From Flavobacteriales bacterium (GTDB taxonomy: Bacteria > Bacteroidota > Bacteroidia > Flavobacteriales_F > PHOS-HE28): 64,000 nt of DNA. Positions within the stretch are counted from its first letter, which is position 1. Each line of letters starts with the position of its first letter. The translations under genes and the position numbers were made by a program. The stretch is taken from the NCBI GenBank assembly GCA_016704485.1, contig JADJAA010000001.1, positions 2,385,501 through 2,449,500 of the forward strand, written 5' to 3'. The notes under the pieces are model-generated. The model worked only from the letters and a program-made list of their open reading frames with translations, searched no databases and was not told where the DNA came from. This document shows positions 43,472 through 52,622 of this stretch, piece by piece.

Positions 43472-44710
43472 TTATGGCTTGGGTTTTAGTAATGGATTGG
43501 TTCCTAGTTGATTATGGCCTAAAATCGCATCAAGTGGGTTAATGATTTTTGCAAGGCTTTTCTGACTCACGTGGGTATAGATCTCCGTGGTGGCCAGATT
43601 ACTGTGACCTAAAAGTTCCTGTATGTAGCGGATATCGGTTCCTCGTTCCATAAGGTGTGTTGCAAAACTATGCCGCAAAATATGAGGTGTTATCCGCGTA
43701 GTGATCCCAGCTACTTTACAACCCTTCTTTATGATCTCAGCTACACTATTAGCGCTGTACTGGCTGCGTTCAGGTCCTTCGAACATCCAGTAGTTGGGTG
43801 TGAATGTTATTAAGTAAGCACTTAGCGCAACGGCCAACTGAGCACTTAGAATGGTGTAGCGATCTTTTTTGCCCTTGCCGCCTTTTACCATTACCTGAAG
43901 TCTATCGAGGTTCACGTCGCTCTTGCGCAGATGCAAAAGTTCACTTCGTCGTATTCCTGTAGAATAAAGCAATGCAATGATCGCCTTGTGCTTAATGTTG
44001 GTTGTTGCTCCTATCAACCGAAGTACTTCTTCTTCGCTGGCTACGTGTGGAAGTTTCCTTTCCTTGCGAGGACGTTCCAACCAATACTCTTTCCGCTTCT
44101 GACCAAGTACCTTTTCATAATGGAATTTGATCGCGTTGATCACACCATTCTGCATGCTCTGGCTCACCTTCCTTTCGTTTACCAAATAGAGCAAGTAAGC
44201 ATTGATCTCTTCCTCTGTGATCGCTTCGGGATCCCTTCCACCAAAATGGTCAAGGAACTTTGTGAAATGCGAGCAGTACTGCCGCACGGTGTTTTCACTG
44301 TACCGCCGCCGTTCAAGTGTTTCTAAGTAGCCCTTTGGAAGGTCTACTGCAGTGGTTATGGTTCGTACGGGTTCAGGTTTGGATGGCAGGGTAGGAGCAC
44401 TTCTGCTGATGGATTCCGCTGGATGGGAGCGTTCGTGCGCATGTGGTGTATTAGAACGGTTCTGCGGTTTGCGCAACCCATCCATATCAACCCAAGCGGT
44501 GCCTTTGAATGATATGAATATTGCATTTAGTGCTGCTTCCGAATTCCGCACATACCAGCATTCATGGGTTTTGCTCCAAACTGCACCAGCAGCTTTAGCA
44601 CATGCTATCAGTACCTGGTCGTTTTCAAAGCTCAACGCAATACACCGTGCACCATGATGGTATAAGTGCTCCAAACGCACATTCAATTTGGTATTGGTTG
44701 CAGGTTCCAT
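43472..44710 (-). CDS. Tyrosine recombinase/integrase
   Basis: A tyrosine recombinase of about 412 residues from ATG 44710; an upstream ATG at 44755 is possible. The N-terminal ~130 residues include a small AWVDMDGLRK-type domain and a linker. The SAM-like core-binding domain (YLETLERRRYSENTVRQYCSHFTKFLDHF) and the catalytic domain follow. Active-site residues are all present: Arg in STGIRRSELLHL, Lys in GGKGKKDRY, HILRHSFATHL, and LGHSNLATTEIYTHV with the tyrosine nucleophile. It could be Xer-like, phage-like or an integron-type enzyme; next to a cassette-like gene and an attC-like repeat, the last is worth considering. The cassette lies at its 3' side, unlike classical integrons. Confidence 0.88.
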   Translation of the reverse strand: MEPATNTKLNVRLEHLYHHGARCIALSFENDQVLIACAKAAGAVWSKTHECWYVRNSEAALNAIFISFKGTAWVDMDGLRKPQNRSNTPHAHERSHPAESISRSAPTLPSKPEPVRTITTAVDLPKGYLETLERRRYSENTVRQYCSHFTKFLDHFGGRDPEAITEEEINAYLLYLVNERKVSQSMQNGVINAIKFHYEKVLGQKRKEYWLERPRKERKLPHVASEEEVLRLIGATTNIKHKAIIALLYSTGIRRSELLHLRKSDVNLDRLQVMVKGGKGKKDRYTILSAQLAVALSAYLITFTPNYWMFEGPERSQYSANSVAEIIKKGCKVAGITTRITPHILRHSFATHLMERGTDIRYIQELLGHSNLATTEIYTHVSQKSLAKIINPLDAILGHNQLGTNPLLKPKP

Positions 44711-44813
44711 AGATGAAGCAGGGTAAATATAGCGAACGTCGTGATCCCATGGCATGTTCGTAGGAAGTAATGGACTCGTCTGCTATGCGATGCTTCTCCG
44801 TATTTTCGCCGCC

Positions 44814-47159
44814 ATGTTCCGCTATTTCATTACCGTTACTGCAGCGTTGGTCGCATTCGCTGCAACAGCCCAGGATTCACCCCGTTATGGCCGCGATAAG
44901 TTCCGCCAGTTGGATCAGGAGTTACCCACACCGAATGAGCAGCGCACGGCCAGCGGTGCACCCGGCCATGCGTATTGGCAGATGAAGGCCGATTACGATA
45001 TCAAGGTGGAGATCGATGACGCAACACAGAAACTGACCGGTACCGAAACCATCACCTACCACAACCAAAGTCCGGATAAACTGGACTACCTCTGGTTGCA
45101 ATTGGACGGGAATATTTTCGAGCCCGGTAGCGATGCGAACTTGATCAAGACCGGAACGATCGGTGATAGCGTTTCACTGAAGGAGATGGAGAATTGGGTG
45201 CAGCCCTTCGATGGTGGTTTCCGCATCACGAGTGTTACAGATGCCTCCGGAAGTAAGTTGACGCACACGATCAACAAGACCATGATGCGCATTGACCTGC
45301 CGAAAGCGTTGGCTCCCGGTGCAGTGTTCAGTTTCAAGATCGGTTGGTGGTTCCCGATCAACGACCGTATGAAAGTTGGCGGCCGAAGCGGTTACGAGTA
45401 TTTCGCTGAGGAGGACAATTACCTCTACACCGTTGCGCAGTTCTACCCGCGTATGTGCGCCTACATGGATTACTCGGGTTGGATGCACAAGCAGTTCCTG
45501 GGTTCCGGTGAGTTCACACTCGACTTCGGAGATTATACCGTGAGCATTACCGTGCCCAGCGATCATATCGTTGGCGCGACCGGTTTGTTGCAGAATGAAA
45601 GTGCCGTGCTAACAGCTGAACAACGATCACGGTTGGCAAAGGCGCGCACGGCGGATATGCCGGTCATGATCGTTACGCCTGATGAAGCGTTGAAGGCCGA
45701 AAAGTCCAAGGCGAGCGGCAAGAAAACGTGGGTTTTCAAAGCGCAGAATGTGCGTGATGTTGCCTTCGCGAGTAGCCGCAAGTTCATCTGGGATGGACAG
45801 AACCAACCCGTTGGCAAGAACAACGTTCTATGCATGAGCTTTTACCCGAAAGAGGGCAATCCGTTGTGGGAGCAGTACAGCACCAAAGTAGTGGCACACA
45901 CCATCAAGACCTACAGCAAGTACACGTGTGATTACATCTACCCGGTTGCGATCAGCGTACACACCGATCGCATCGGCATGGAGTATCCGATGATCTGTTT
46001 CAATGGTGGTCGCCCGGAGGCAGATGGTACCTACAGCGAGCGCACGAAGTATGGCATGATCGGGGTGATCATTCACGAAGTAGGGCACAACTTCTTCCCC
46101 ATGATCATCAATAGCGATGAGCGCCAATGGACATGGATGGATGAGGGGTTGAATACCTTCACGCAATACCTCACCGAGCAGGAGTGGGACCGGGATTATC
46201 CGAGCTGGCGTGGGAAACCACGGAACATCGTGGGGTATATGAAAGGCGATGTCAACGCTGCACCGGATAAGGTGAAAGCCCGCATCGAGCCGATCATGAC
46301 CAACAGTGAAAGCATCACGCAGTTCGGTAACAACGCGTATGGCAAGCCATGTACGGCGCTGAACATTCTGCGCGAAACCGTTATGGGGCGTGAGTTGTTC
46401 GATCATGCATTCAAGACCTACGCTAACCGATGGAAATTCAAGCACCCCAAACCAGCTGATTTTTTCCGCACCATGGAAGATGCCAGCGGCGTGGACCTCG
46501 ATTGGTTCTGGCGCGGTTGGTTCTACACCACCGATCATGTGGATCTCGCACTTACCAACTTGAAATACAAACGCATGGATCCTGTTGATCCTGTGATCTC
46601 CGAAGGCCTGAAGCGCAAGGACAAAGCCGCCGAAGCTCCGGACCTTACCAGAGAGCGTAACATGACCGCACTCGCACAAGTGATGCTGGAGCGCGACTCG
46701 GTAACACGCGACTTCTACAACAGCTACGACCCACTCACAGCCACTTCACGCGACAAAGCGAGGTATGATAAGATGATGGCTTCGTTGAGCGATAAAGAAC
46801 GCACGTTGCTCGATGCGGACCTGCACCTCTACGAACTCAGTTTCAAGAATATCGGTGGCTTGGTAATGCCGTTGATCCTGGAATGGGAATTCGCCGATGG
46901 CACCAAAGAGATCGATCACATTCCGGCCGAGATCTGGAAGACCAGCGATGAAGTGACCAAGGTATTCGTCAAGAAAAAGGAAGTCGTTTCCGTAGTGATG
47001 GACCCGTTCCTGGAAACAGCGGACTGCGACCTCAACAACAACAGCTGGCCGCCGCGCATGGTGCCAACGCGGTTCGATGTGTTCAAGGAGAGCCAGTGGA
47101 AAGAACCCAACCCTATGCAGATGGAACGGAAGCAGCGAGCGGAGGGGTTGAAGCCGTAG
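44814..47159 (+). CDS. M1-family zinc metallopeptidase
   Basis: The start chosen is ATG 44814, which places a signal peptide at the N-terminus (FITVTAALVAFAATAQ); in-frame starts back to 44754 lack this property. The mature enzyme is about 760 residues. A beta-saddle N-terminal domain (TGTETITYHNQSPDKLDYLWLQL) precedes the catalytic domain with zinc motif HEVGHNFFPMIINSDERQWTWMDEGL (HExxH plus downstream Glu). M1 enzymes are aminopeptidases; the GAMEN-type exopeptidase motif is not clear here, so activity is less certain. It is periplasmic or surface exposed, with no T9SS domain. Divergent from the recombinase. Confidence 0.9.
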   Translation: MFRYFITVTAALVAFAATAQDSPRYGRDKFRQLDQELPTPNEQRTASGAPGHAYWQMKADYDIKVEIDDATQKLTGTETITYHNQSPDKLDYLWLQLDGNIFEPGSDANLIKTGTIGDSVSLKEMENWVQPFDGGFRITSVTDASGSKLTHTINKTMMRIDLPKALAPGAVFSFKIGWWFPINDRMKVGGRSGYEYFAEEDNYLYTVAQFYPRMCAYMDYSGWMHKQFLGSGEFTLDFGDYTVSITVPSDHIVGATGLLQNESAVLTAEQRSRLAKARTADMPVMIVTPDEALKAEKSKASGKKTWVFKAQNVRDVAFASSRKFIWDGQNQPVGKNNVLCMSFYPKEGNPLWEQYSTKVVAHTIKTYSKYTCDYIYPVAISVHTDRIGMEYPMICFNGGRPEADGTYSERTKYGMIGVIIHEVGHNFFPMIINSDERQWTWMDEGLNTFTQYLTEQEWDRDYPSWRGKPRNIVGYMKGDVNAAPDKVKARIEPIMTNSESITQFGNNAYGKPCTALNILRETVMGRELFDHAFKTYANRWKFKHPKPADFFRTMEDASGVDLDWFWRGWFYTTDHVDLALTNLKYKRMDPVDPVISEGLKRKDKAAEAPDLTRERNMTALAQVMLERDSVTRDFYNSYDPLTATSRDKARYDKMMASLSDKERTLLDADLHLYELSFKNIGGLVMPLILEWEFADGTKEIDHIPAEIWKTSDEVTKVFVKKKEVVSVVMDPFLETADCDLNNNSWPPRMVPTRFDVFKESQWKEPNPMQMERKQRAEGLKP

Positions 47160-47251
47160 GGTAGTGGTTTTGAAGCAGGGTTATCCAAGGCAACTTGAGG
47201 TTGCCATCGCAGATGCTCCGGAGTGTGATCTGTTGTATCTTTGGAAGTGCC

Positions 47252-47497
47252 ATGATACATGACCCAAAAGAATTGATTACAGTTGACCAAGCTATACTTG
47301 GAGGTTGTCCGGTTTTCAGAGGCACGCGTGTCCCAGTGGGTTCGCTGATAAGTCATTTGGAAAAAGGGATCACGGTGGATGAATTCCTATCCGACTTTCC
47401 GTCGGTTTCAAAGGAACAAGCAACCAGTTTATTGGAGTTGGTGGGCGCTTTATTCTCAGCCGAAAAGATCACGAAGTTGTATGAAGCTGCTGCTTGA
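47252..47497 (+). CDS. DUF433 antitoxin (VapB-like)
   Basis: An 81-residue protein from ATG 47252. LITVDQAILGGCPVFRGTRVPVGSLISHLEKGITVDEFLSDFPSVSKEQATSLLE is the standard DUF433 winged-helix fold, the antitoxin partner of DUF5615 PIN-like toxins. The toxin gene overlaps its 3' end by 17 bp, the usual arrangement. Longer in-frame starts to 47195 are not needed. Confidence 0.9.
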   Translation: MIHDPKELITVDQAILGGCPVFRGTRVPVGSLISHLEKGITVDEFLSDFPSVSKEQATSLLELVGALFSAEKITKLYEAAA

Positions 47498-47801
47498 TGA
47501 GAATTTGCCCAAGCGGATCAAAGCGGAACTTCTTCCAAATGATGTTTGGACCGTACAAAAAATGGGTTGGCGAGGTAAAACCAATGGCGAATTGCTGAGG
47601 TTAATGAAGTTTGAAGGCTTTGAAGCCTTGATGACCTTTGATAAGAACTTGGTGTATCAACAGAACTTTGCACAGTATGATCTCCATGTGATCGTATTGG
47701 ATGCACCTGACAATACCTTTTTAACACTGAAACCGTTAATTGCCAAGGTTATGGATGCTATTGCTAATTCTGAGATCAATGGGTTGGTGGTCATTAGATA
47801 A
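47481..47801 (+). CDS. DUF5615 PIN-like toxin
   Basis: A 106-residue protein from ATG 47481. MKLLLDENLPKRIKAELL, DVWTVQKMGWRGKTNGELL, ALMTFDKNLVYQQNF and VIVLDAP form the DUF5615/Mut7-C PIN-like fold, with the acidic residues of LLDEN and TFDKN as candidate RNase metal ligands. It overlaps the DUF433 antitoxin by 17 bp, making a type II toxin-antitoxin module. Target RNA is unknown. Confidence 0.88.
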   Translation: MKLLLDENLPKRIKAELLPNDVWTVQKMGWRGKTNGELLRLMKFEGFEALMTFDKNLVYQQNFAQYDLHVIVLDAPDNTFLTLKPLIAKVMDAIANSEINGLVVIR

Positions 47802-47855
47802 TTGCGATGGTATTCTAGGTGCAATTCATATGATTGACATGGAAAACGTCAACTA

Positions 47856-48092
47856 ATGACAACTACTGAATTAAAGCTGAACCTGCTGGAACGTCTCGCA
47901 CTTGTGCAGGATGCATCCCTGCTTCTTCGTTTGAAACAAGTTTTCGATCGTGAGCTTGTGGCAACAGATGACCTATCGGAAGGTGAATTAGCTGAACTGC
48001 GTGAGATCGAACGTAGACAAGAGCGTGGAGAGGATACCTATGTATCCATGGAAGAGGCAATGCGCATGGCACATGAGGCAGTAGTAAAATAA
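47856..48092 (+). CDS. Small helical protein, addiction-module-like
   Basis: A 78-residue acidic, wholly helical protein (LKLNLLERLALVQDASLLLRLKQVFDREL ... LAELREIERRQERGEDTYVSMEEAMRMAHEAVVK). The sequence pattern is like short antitoxins or addiction-module components that precede a ParE/RelE toxin, but no toxin frame follows: the next gene is on the other strand. It may be an orphan antitoxin remaining after loss of its partner, or an unrelated small protein. It lies 54 bp after the DUF5615 toxin. Confidence 0.55.
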   Translation: MTTTELKLNLLERLALVQDASLLLRLKQVFDRELVATDDLSEGELAELREIERRQERGEDTYVSMEEAMRMAHEAVVK

Positions 48093-48117
48093 CCTGTCAG
48101 CTATTGACGGAAAAAGT

Positions 48118-48984
48118 TCAAACCACCACCCACAACCTTCCAGGCTCCAACCGGAAGCGCACATCATTGCCCACTTCCAGCGGCTCGCCATCCAAATGGG
48201 CAAGTGTTCCGCCCTGCACGACGGTGGCTTCGGTAGTGACCAGATTCTGGATGAACTTGCTGGAATCCGCTCTATGCGTATAGATCTGCCACAAGGTCTT
48301 CAGCATGGAAAAGAAGGGCGGTTTGCGCACCAGTCGCAATTCGGCAAACCCATCGTCAGGCCGTGATCCAGGACTTATTACTGCACCGTTACCGAATTCA
48401 CGTGTGTTGCAGAACACGGCCATCAACACGTGCTCAGTGATCCGTTCGCCATTGGCGTGTACGGTCACTTGCATCGGCTTGGCACCAAGGACTTCTTGGA
48501 TGATGATCTTCGCGTAACCCCACATACCACGGCCTTTGCTTTTATCGAACCGGTGTGCTACCCGAGCATCGAAACCGATACCTGCAACACCTAGGAATGC
48601 GTGGTCATTGAGGTAGCAAACATCCATCAACTTGGCTGTTCCGGTGAATGCGCGGTGCATTGCTTCAGTCGGTTCCAACGGCAGTTCCAACGAGCGTGCA
48701 TAGCCATTTCCACTCCCCAACGGAATTATGCCGAGTGCCACTTTGGTGCCGATCAGTCCTGCTGCAATGGAGTTCAAGGTACCATCGCCTCCTGCGCTAA
48801 CTACCATGTCCATGCCGCTGGAGACCGCCTCTTGCGCAAACTGCGTTCCATGACCGTGCCCTGTTACCAAACGTACGGTCAGTTCGTAACCGTGCTCTTG
48901 GGCAATACCGATCGCCGCATTTTCGATCATCGGTGCTTTGCCCTTCCCCGAACGTGGGTTGATCACCAACATCGCCTTCTTCAT
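48118..48984 (-). CDS. Diacylglycerol kinase-family lipid kinase (YegS/DgkB-like)
   Basis: A 288-residue cytoplasmic lipid kinase. INPRSGKGK at the N-terminus and VVSAGGDGTLNSIAAGLIGTKVALGIIPLGSGNGYARSL form the DAGK catalytic nucleotide site (GGDGT, then GSGNGYAR). The C-terminal half (FNTREFGNGAVISPGSRPDDGFAELRLV, ending RFRLEPGRLWVV) is typical. It phosphorylates diacylglycerol or a related lipid. Its start overlaps the stop of the sulfatase-like remnant (ATGA), suggesting a former operon for membrane-lipid or envelope metabolism. Confidence 0.9.
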   Translation of the reverse strand: MKKAMLVINPRSGKGKAPMIENAAIGIAQEHGYELTVRLVTGHGHGTQFAQEAVSSGMDMVVSAGGDGTLNSIAAGLIGTKVALGIIPLGSGNGYARSLELPLEPTEAMHRAFTGTAKLMDVCYLNDHAFLGVAGIGFDARVAHRFDKSKGRGMWGYAKIIIQEVLGAKPMQVTVHANGERITEHVLMAVFCNTREFGNGAVISPGSRPDDGFAELRLVRKPPFFSMLKTLWQIYTHRADSSKFIQNLVTTEATVVQGGTLAHLDGEPLEVGNDVRFRLEPGRLWVVV

Positions 48985-50737
48985 GGCACTTCCGGGGTTG
49001 CGGTAAGCTGGCTTTTGATCAAATGGCCATTGTATTGTTGGATCGCAGCCTTCAGGTACAATTCCATTTCCGCAGCCAAGATCGGATCCACCGTCTTTGT
49101 GCTATCCAAGGTTCGTGCTTCGATCACCTGATCTCCATCGAACTTTACCTGAGCATGTTCGCTCACAACGCTGTAAACCCCATTACTTGCCATGATGGCA
49201 TAGGGCCTTGTTTCGTTGCGCAAAGCACTATGACCGAAGCTGAAGAACCGGTCCGAACATCCGATCAGATCCAACGTTGTAGGCAGAATGTCGATGTGTT
49301 GCGTGATCTTCGTTTGTGCTGCTGGAGTGATCTTACTCGGCATGTAATAGAAGAGCGGCACCCAGTGATCAATGGCCTTATCACTGTGAGATCCGGTTCG
49401 TTCGATGTCCGCGGTGTGATCAGCGGTAATGACGAATAACGTGTTGGCGAACCACGGCATTTTTGCTGCGCTCAGAAAGAACTGGCGCACCGCATTGTCC
49501 GTGTAGCGAAGGGTAGGGTGAATGGTCAAGGTGCCACCGTTGAAACGTTCGGCATCTTCGGGCAGAAGTTCATACGGATGATGCGAGCTTAATGTAAAAA
49601 CGCTGCTGATGAATGGTTCTTTCTCCTTCGATAGTTCTGCTACGTAATACCATTCCTTCCCCCGTGATAGAAGCTGGTGGAATAACCTTCTTTGCCCAAA
49701 ACACTCGCAATGGAAGTGAACGGTAAACTTGCGTAGGGTGATGTCAGAAATGCTTCATCCATCCATTCTGGCATACTGGCCAGAACTGCAGGTATTCCAT
49801 CCACACTTCGGCGTCCATTCGCATAGGCGTTGGTCATGTTCAGACTTTGTCCCATCAACGAATCGAGGAATGGTATATAGCCTTCGCCTCCGCCAAGTCT
49901 GCCACTGTACACCGCAGAAAAACTCTCGAGAATGATCACGACAACATTCGGGCGCTGTATAGTGGAAACACTATCGAACGGTGCATATGGAAGGTCCTTG
50001 TACTGATGCATTACAGGCCATAGCGCGTCGGCTTCAGCTTGGTCCATGTAAACACGTTCTTCCAGCGTTGGCTTGCCCAAACTGGTCATCATGGTGAAGG
50101 GTGTATTCAGTACCAACGGCAAATAACTCGCACCACCATACTTCGCGCCATCAAGCACTTGCAAGGGCATCAACTGCAGACCACCGCGTGATGCCAACCC
50201 AACAAGGACCACGGCAAGGATCCGCCAGCTTATCTGTTGGAATGCTTTCCGTTCCACGGGTTCACCAATGTGGCCTACACGTTCGTAGATCCATCCTATG
50301 AGAGTAAGGCATCCAACGTAGATCAGTGCGATGTACCAATAGTCCCTGAGGAATGCGGGTGCTAGATTGATCGTGTCACCGCCGCTGACCATCATGTTGA
50401 GAAAGTCAGCAGTGCTACGTTTCAAACTGAATTTGTAGAATTCCAGATCAACGCATTGAAAGAACAAGGTGATGGCATTGATCGTCATAAACACCCAGAA
50501 TTGGATGCGTCCGAATAGTTTGTTCGGATAGGGGTTGATCAAGAAAAGTACGATCCAAGGCAAGTATAACCAGGCAATGGCACTGAGGTCGAATCGAACG
50601 CCACCTACGAATGCCCAGAAGGAAGGATCCGGGAACGCCATGCTGTTCAGTGCCCAGAACAGTAGCCGTAATAGAGTATACACTAACGTGACCGCTCCTA
50701 AACGAAGTACGAGAACGGTAAGTGGGCCGCGCAACAT
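48981..50737 (-). pseudogene. LTA-synthase-type membrane sulfatase/phosphotransferase with internal deletion and frame break
   Basis: The N-terminal frame starts at 50737 with about five membrane helices, then an extracellular domain with VVVIILESFSAVYSGRLGGGEGYIPFLDSL. It stops at 49640 just after GYSTSFYHGGRNGIT. Another frame then reads KEWYYVAELSKEKEPFISSVFTLSSHHPYELL through YTDNAVRQFFLSAAKMPWF and VITADHTADI to 48981. In relatives about 35-45 residues lie between HGG.NG and the EPF segment; they are missing, so a small deletion with frameshift has occurred. Metal-site segments (SSHHPY, ADHT) survive in the second frame, but a full-length enzyme cannot be made. It shares an ATGA overlap with the lipid kinase. 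Confidence 0.8.
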
Positions 50738-50908
50738 GCCGCGAAGTTGCGGAATAGTTCAGGGAATCACATCGCGGTCAATTTCGTTTATCAGAGCTTA
50801 ACAGTTCCGTTTTTAGGATCTCGGAATTCCTTTGAAGTTGGCATTTATGATAGCGTTCTGGTGCAACGGTGTATTTTTCGCCCTCATTTCAGGATGTGAA
50901 CTGTTGTT

Positions 50909-51892
50909 ATGCCCGGATCTACCGACCTCCATACTGTTCCTGCCAAAGCGCTGCGGGTGTGCATGGTTGTTCCGTGCTACAACGAAGCAGGCGTTCTGCA
51001 GCACACCACCGAAGTGCTTCTCAACGAACTGACAAGCCTTGCAATGGAAGGATACGCGACTGCTGATAGCTACGTGTGTTGCGTGGACGATGGCAGCCGG
51101 GATATCACATGGGAAGAGATCGAAGTGCTTTCTAAGAACAATGCACGGATCAAAGGGTTGAAGTTGAGTGCCAATTTCGGACACCAGAACGCGGTGATAG
51201 CCGGGCTCTTTACGGAACGCACGCATGCGGATATCCTCATCTCCATGGATGCGGACCTGCAGGATGATGTTTCGGTGATCTCCAAAATGGTGAAGTTGCA
51301 CCACGCCGGAAAACGCGTTGTGTATGGCGTTCGTTTGGATAGGCAAGTGGATTCGTTCGGAAAGCAGATCGCAGCAAAGCTGTACTACAGCCTGATCCGC
51401 AGAATGAATGACCGTGCGATCAAAGGGCATGCGGATTTCCGGTCCGCGGATTCCAAAGTGATCGCTGATCTGGAGCGTTTCAACGAGGCAAATATCTATT
51501 TACGCGGCTTGTTCCCATTGATCGGATATCCTTCCGCGGAAGTCCAGTACGTCCGAAAAGAGCGCCATGCAGGTGAGTCCAAATACAGCTACCGGAAGTT
51601 GATGAGCTTGGCATGGCAAGGCATCACATCGTTCACGACCACACCGCTGAAATTGGTTTTCTACCTCGGTATCGCGATGATGTTCATGAGCTTTGGTGTT
51701 GCGGTATGGGTGATCTGGGGCTTGTTCGCTGGGCAAGCCATTCAAGGGTGGGCCTCAACGCTATTGATCATCACCATCTTTTCGGCGATGATCATCACCA
51801 GTCTCGGGATCATTGGAGAGTACATCGGTAAGATCTACCAAGAGGTGAAGCAACGCCCCCGTTACATCATTGAACGCACTACCGGTGAGTGA
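50909..51892 (+). CDS. GT2 family polyprenyl-phosphate glycosyltransferase (GtrB/DPM1-like)
   Basis: A 327-residue enzyme. A GT-A domain (RVCMVVPCYNEAGVLQHTTEVLL, then VDDGSRDITWEEI, and SMDADLQDDVSVI as the DxD-type site) is followed by two C-terminal helices (VFYLGIAMMFMSFGVAVWVIWGLF and LLIITIFSAMIITSLGIIGEYIGKIYQEVKQRPRYII). This is the GtrB/ArnC-like layout: transfer of a sugar from a nucleotide donor to undecaprenyl phosphate at the inner membrane. It overlaps the next methyltransferase start, so the two are probably coupled. The 171 bp upstream, to the divergent sulfatase, hold nothing recognised. Confidence 0.9.
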   Translation: MPGSTDLHTVPAKALRVCMVVPCYNEAGVLQHTTEVLLNELTSLAMEGYATADSYVCCVDDGSRDITWEEIEVLSKNNARIKGLKLSANFGHQNAVIAGLFTERTHADILISMDADLQDDVSVISKMVKLHHAGKRVVYGVRLDRQVDSFGKQIAAKLYYSLIRRMNDRAIKGHADFRSADSKVIADLERFNEANIYLRGLFPLIGYPSAEVQYVRKERHAGESKYSYRKLMSLAWQGITSFTTTPLKLVFYLGIAMMFMSFGVAVWVIWGLFAGQAIQGWASTLLIITIFSAMIITSLGIIGEYIGKIYQEVKQRPRYIIERTTGE

Positions 51893-52622
51893 CCCTAAGG
51901 ATACCGCGTTCTCCGAAGAACAGTTCGATAAGCTATACCCGCTAGGCGTGGAACGGCATTATTGGAGCCGCTGTCGGAATAAGGTCATTGCACACACCCT
52001 GCGCAAGGTGAATGCGGTCGGCCCGATGCTGGAGATCGGTTGCGGAAAAGGCGTTGTTGTGGAGTACTTGAGGAATGATGGCTTCGACATTACCGGAATA
52101 GAATTGGCACCGGTGAAAGCGCTCCCAAGCGTAGCAACATTCGTAAAGACCGGAGCCGATGTGCTGGACATGGACCCCGCGGTCTGCGCAACGATAAGAA
52201 CAATTTTACTTCTGGATGTGATCGAACACATCGAAGATCCTGTTGCCTTTTTGGTCATGGTCCGGAAGAAGCTGCCGAATGCAGAATGCGTTCTGGCAAC
52301 CGTGCCTGCCCGACAAGAACTGTTCAGCAATTTCGATCGGTTCAACAATCACTTCCGGCGCTATGATCTGAACATGCTTACCGAACATTTGCGCACCAAC
52401 AACACGCGCAGTTCTTACGTAAGCTACGTCTTCCATGGCTTATATCCCGCAGCGCGACTATTGCTGAAGTCGAAAGGTGAACGTGAGGTCGGCTTCAATG
52501 TGCCCAAAAATTGGCTAGCTGAACTTTTCAATTACGTACTCGGCCTGTTCTTCTACGTCGAGTTCCTCGTGCTTCCACGAACATGGAAAGGAACCTCTGT
52601 TATCGGAGTTGCGAAGAGCTAG
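51885..52622 (+). CDS. Class I SAM-dependent methyltransferase
   Basis: About 245 residues from GTG 51885; a TTG at 51870 would add five. The SAM fold is seen in MLEIGCGKGVVVEYLRNDGFDITGIELAPV (GxGxG motif I) and TILLLDVIEHIEDPVAFLVMVRKKLP (motif II region, DVIEH). RYDLNMLTEHL follows, and a hydrophobic C-terminal segment (AELFNYVLGLFFYVEFLVLP) may bind the membrane. The substrate is probably a glycolipid or sugar linked to the upstream glycosyltransferase. It ends in a four-base overlap with the convergent membrane protein gene. Confidence 0.88.
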   Translation: MSDPKDTAFSEEQFDKLYPLGVERHYWSRCRNKVIAHTLRKVNAVGPMLEIGCGKGVVVEYLRNDGFDITGIELAPVKALPSVATFVKTGADVLDMDPAVCATIRTILLLDVIEHIEDPVAFLVMVRKKLPNAECVLATVPARQELFSNFDRFNNHFRRYDLNMLTEHLRTNNTRSSYVSYVFHGLYPAARLLLKSKGEREVGFNVPKNWLAELFNYVLGLFFYVEFLVLPRTWKGTSVIGVAKS

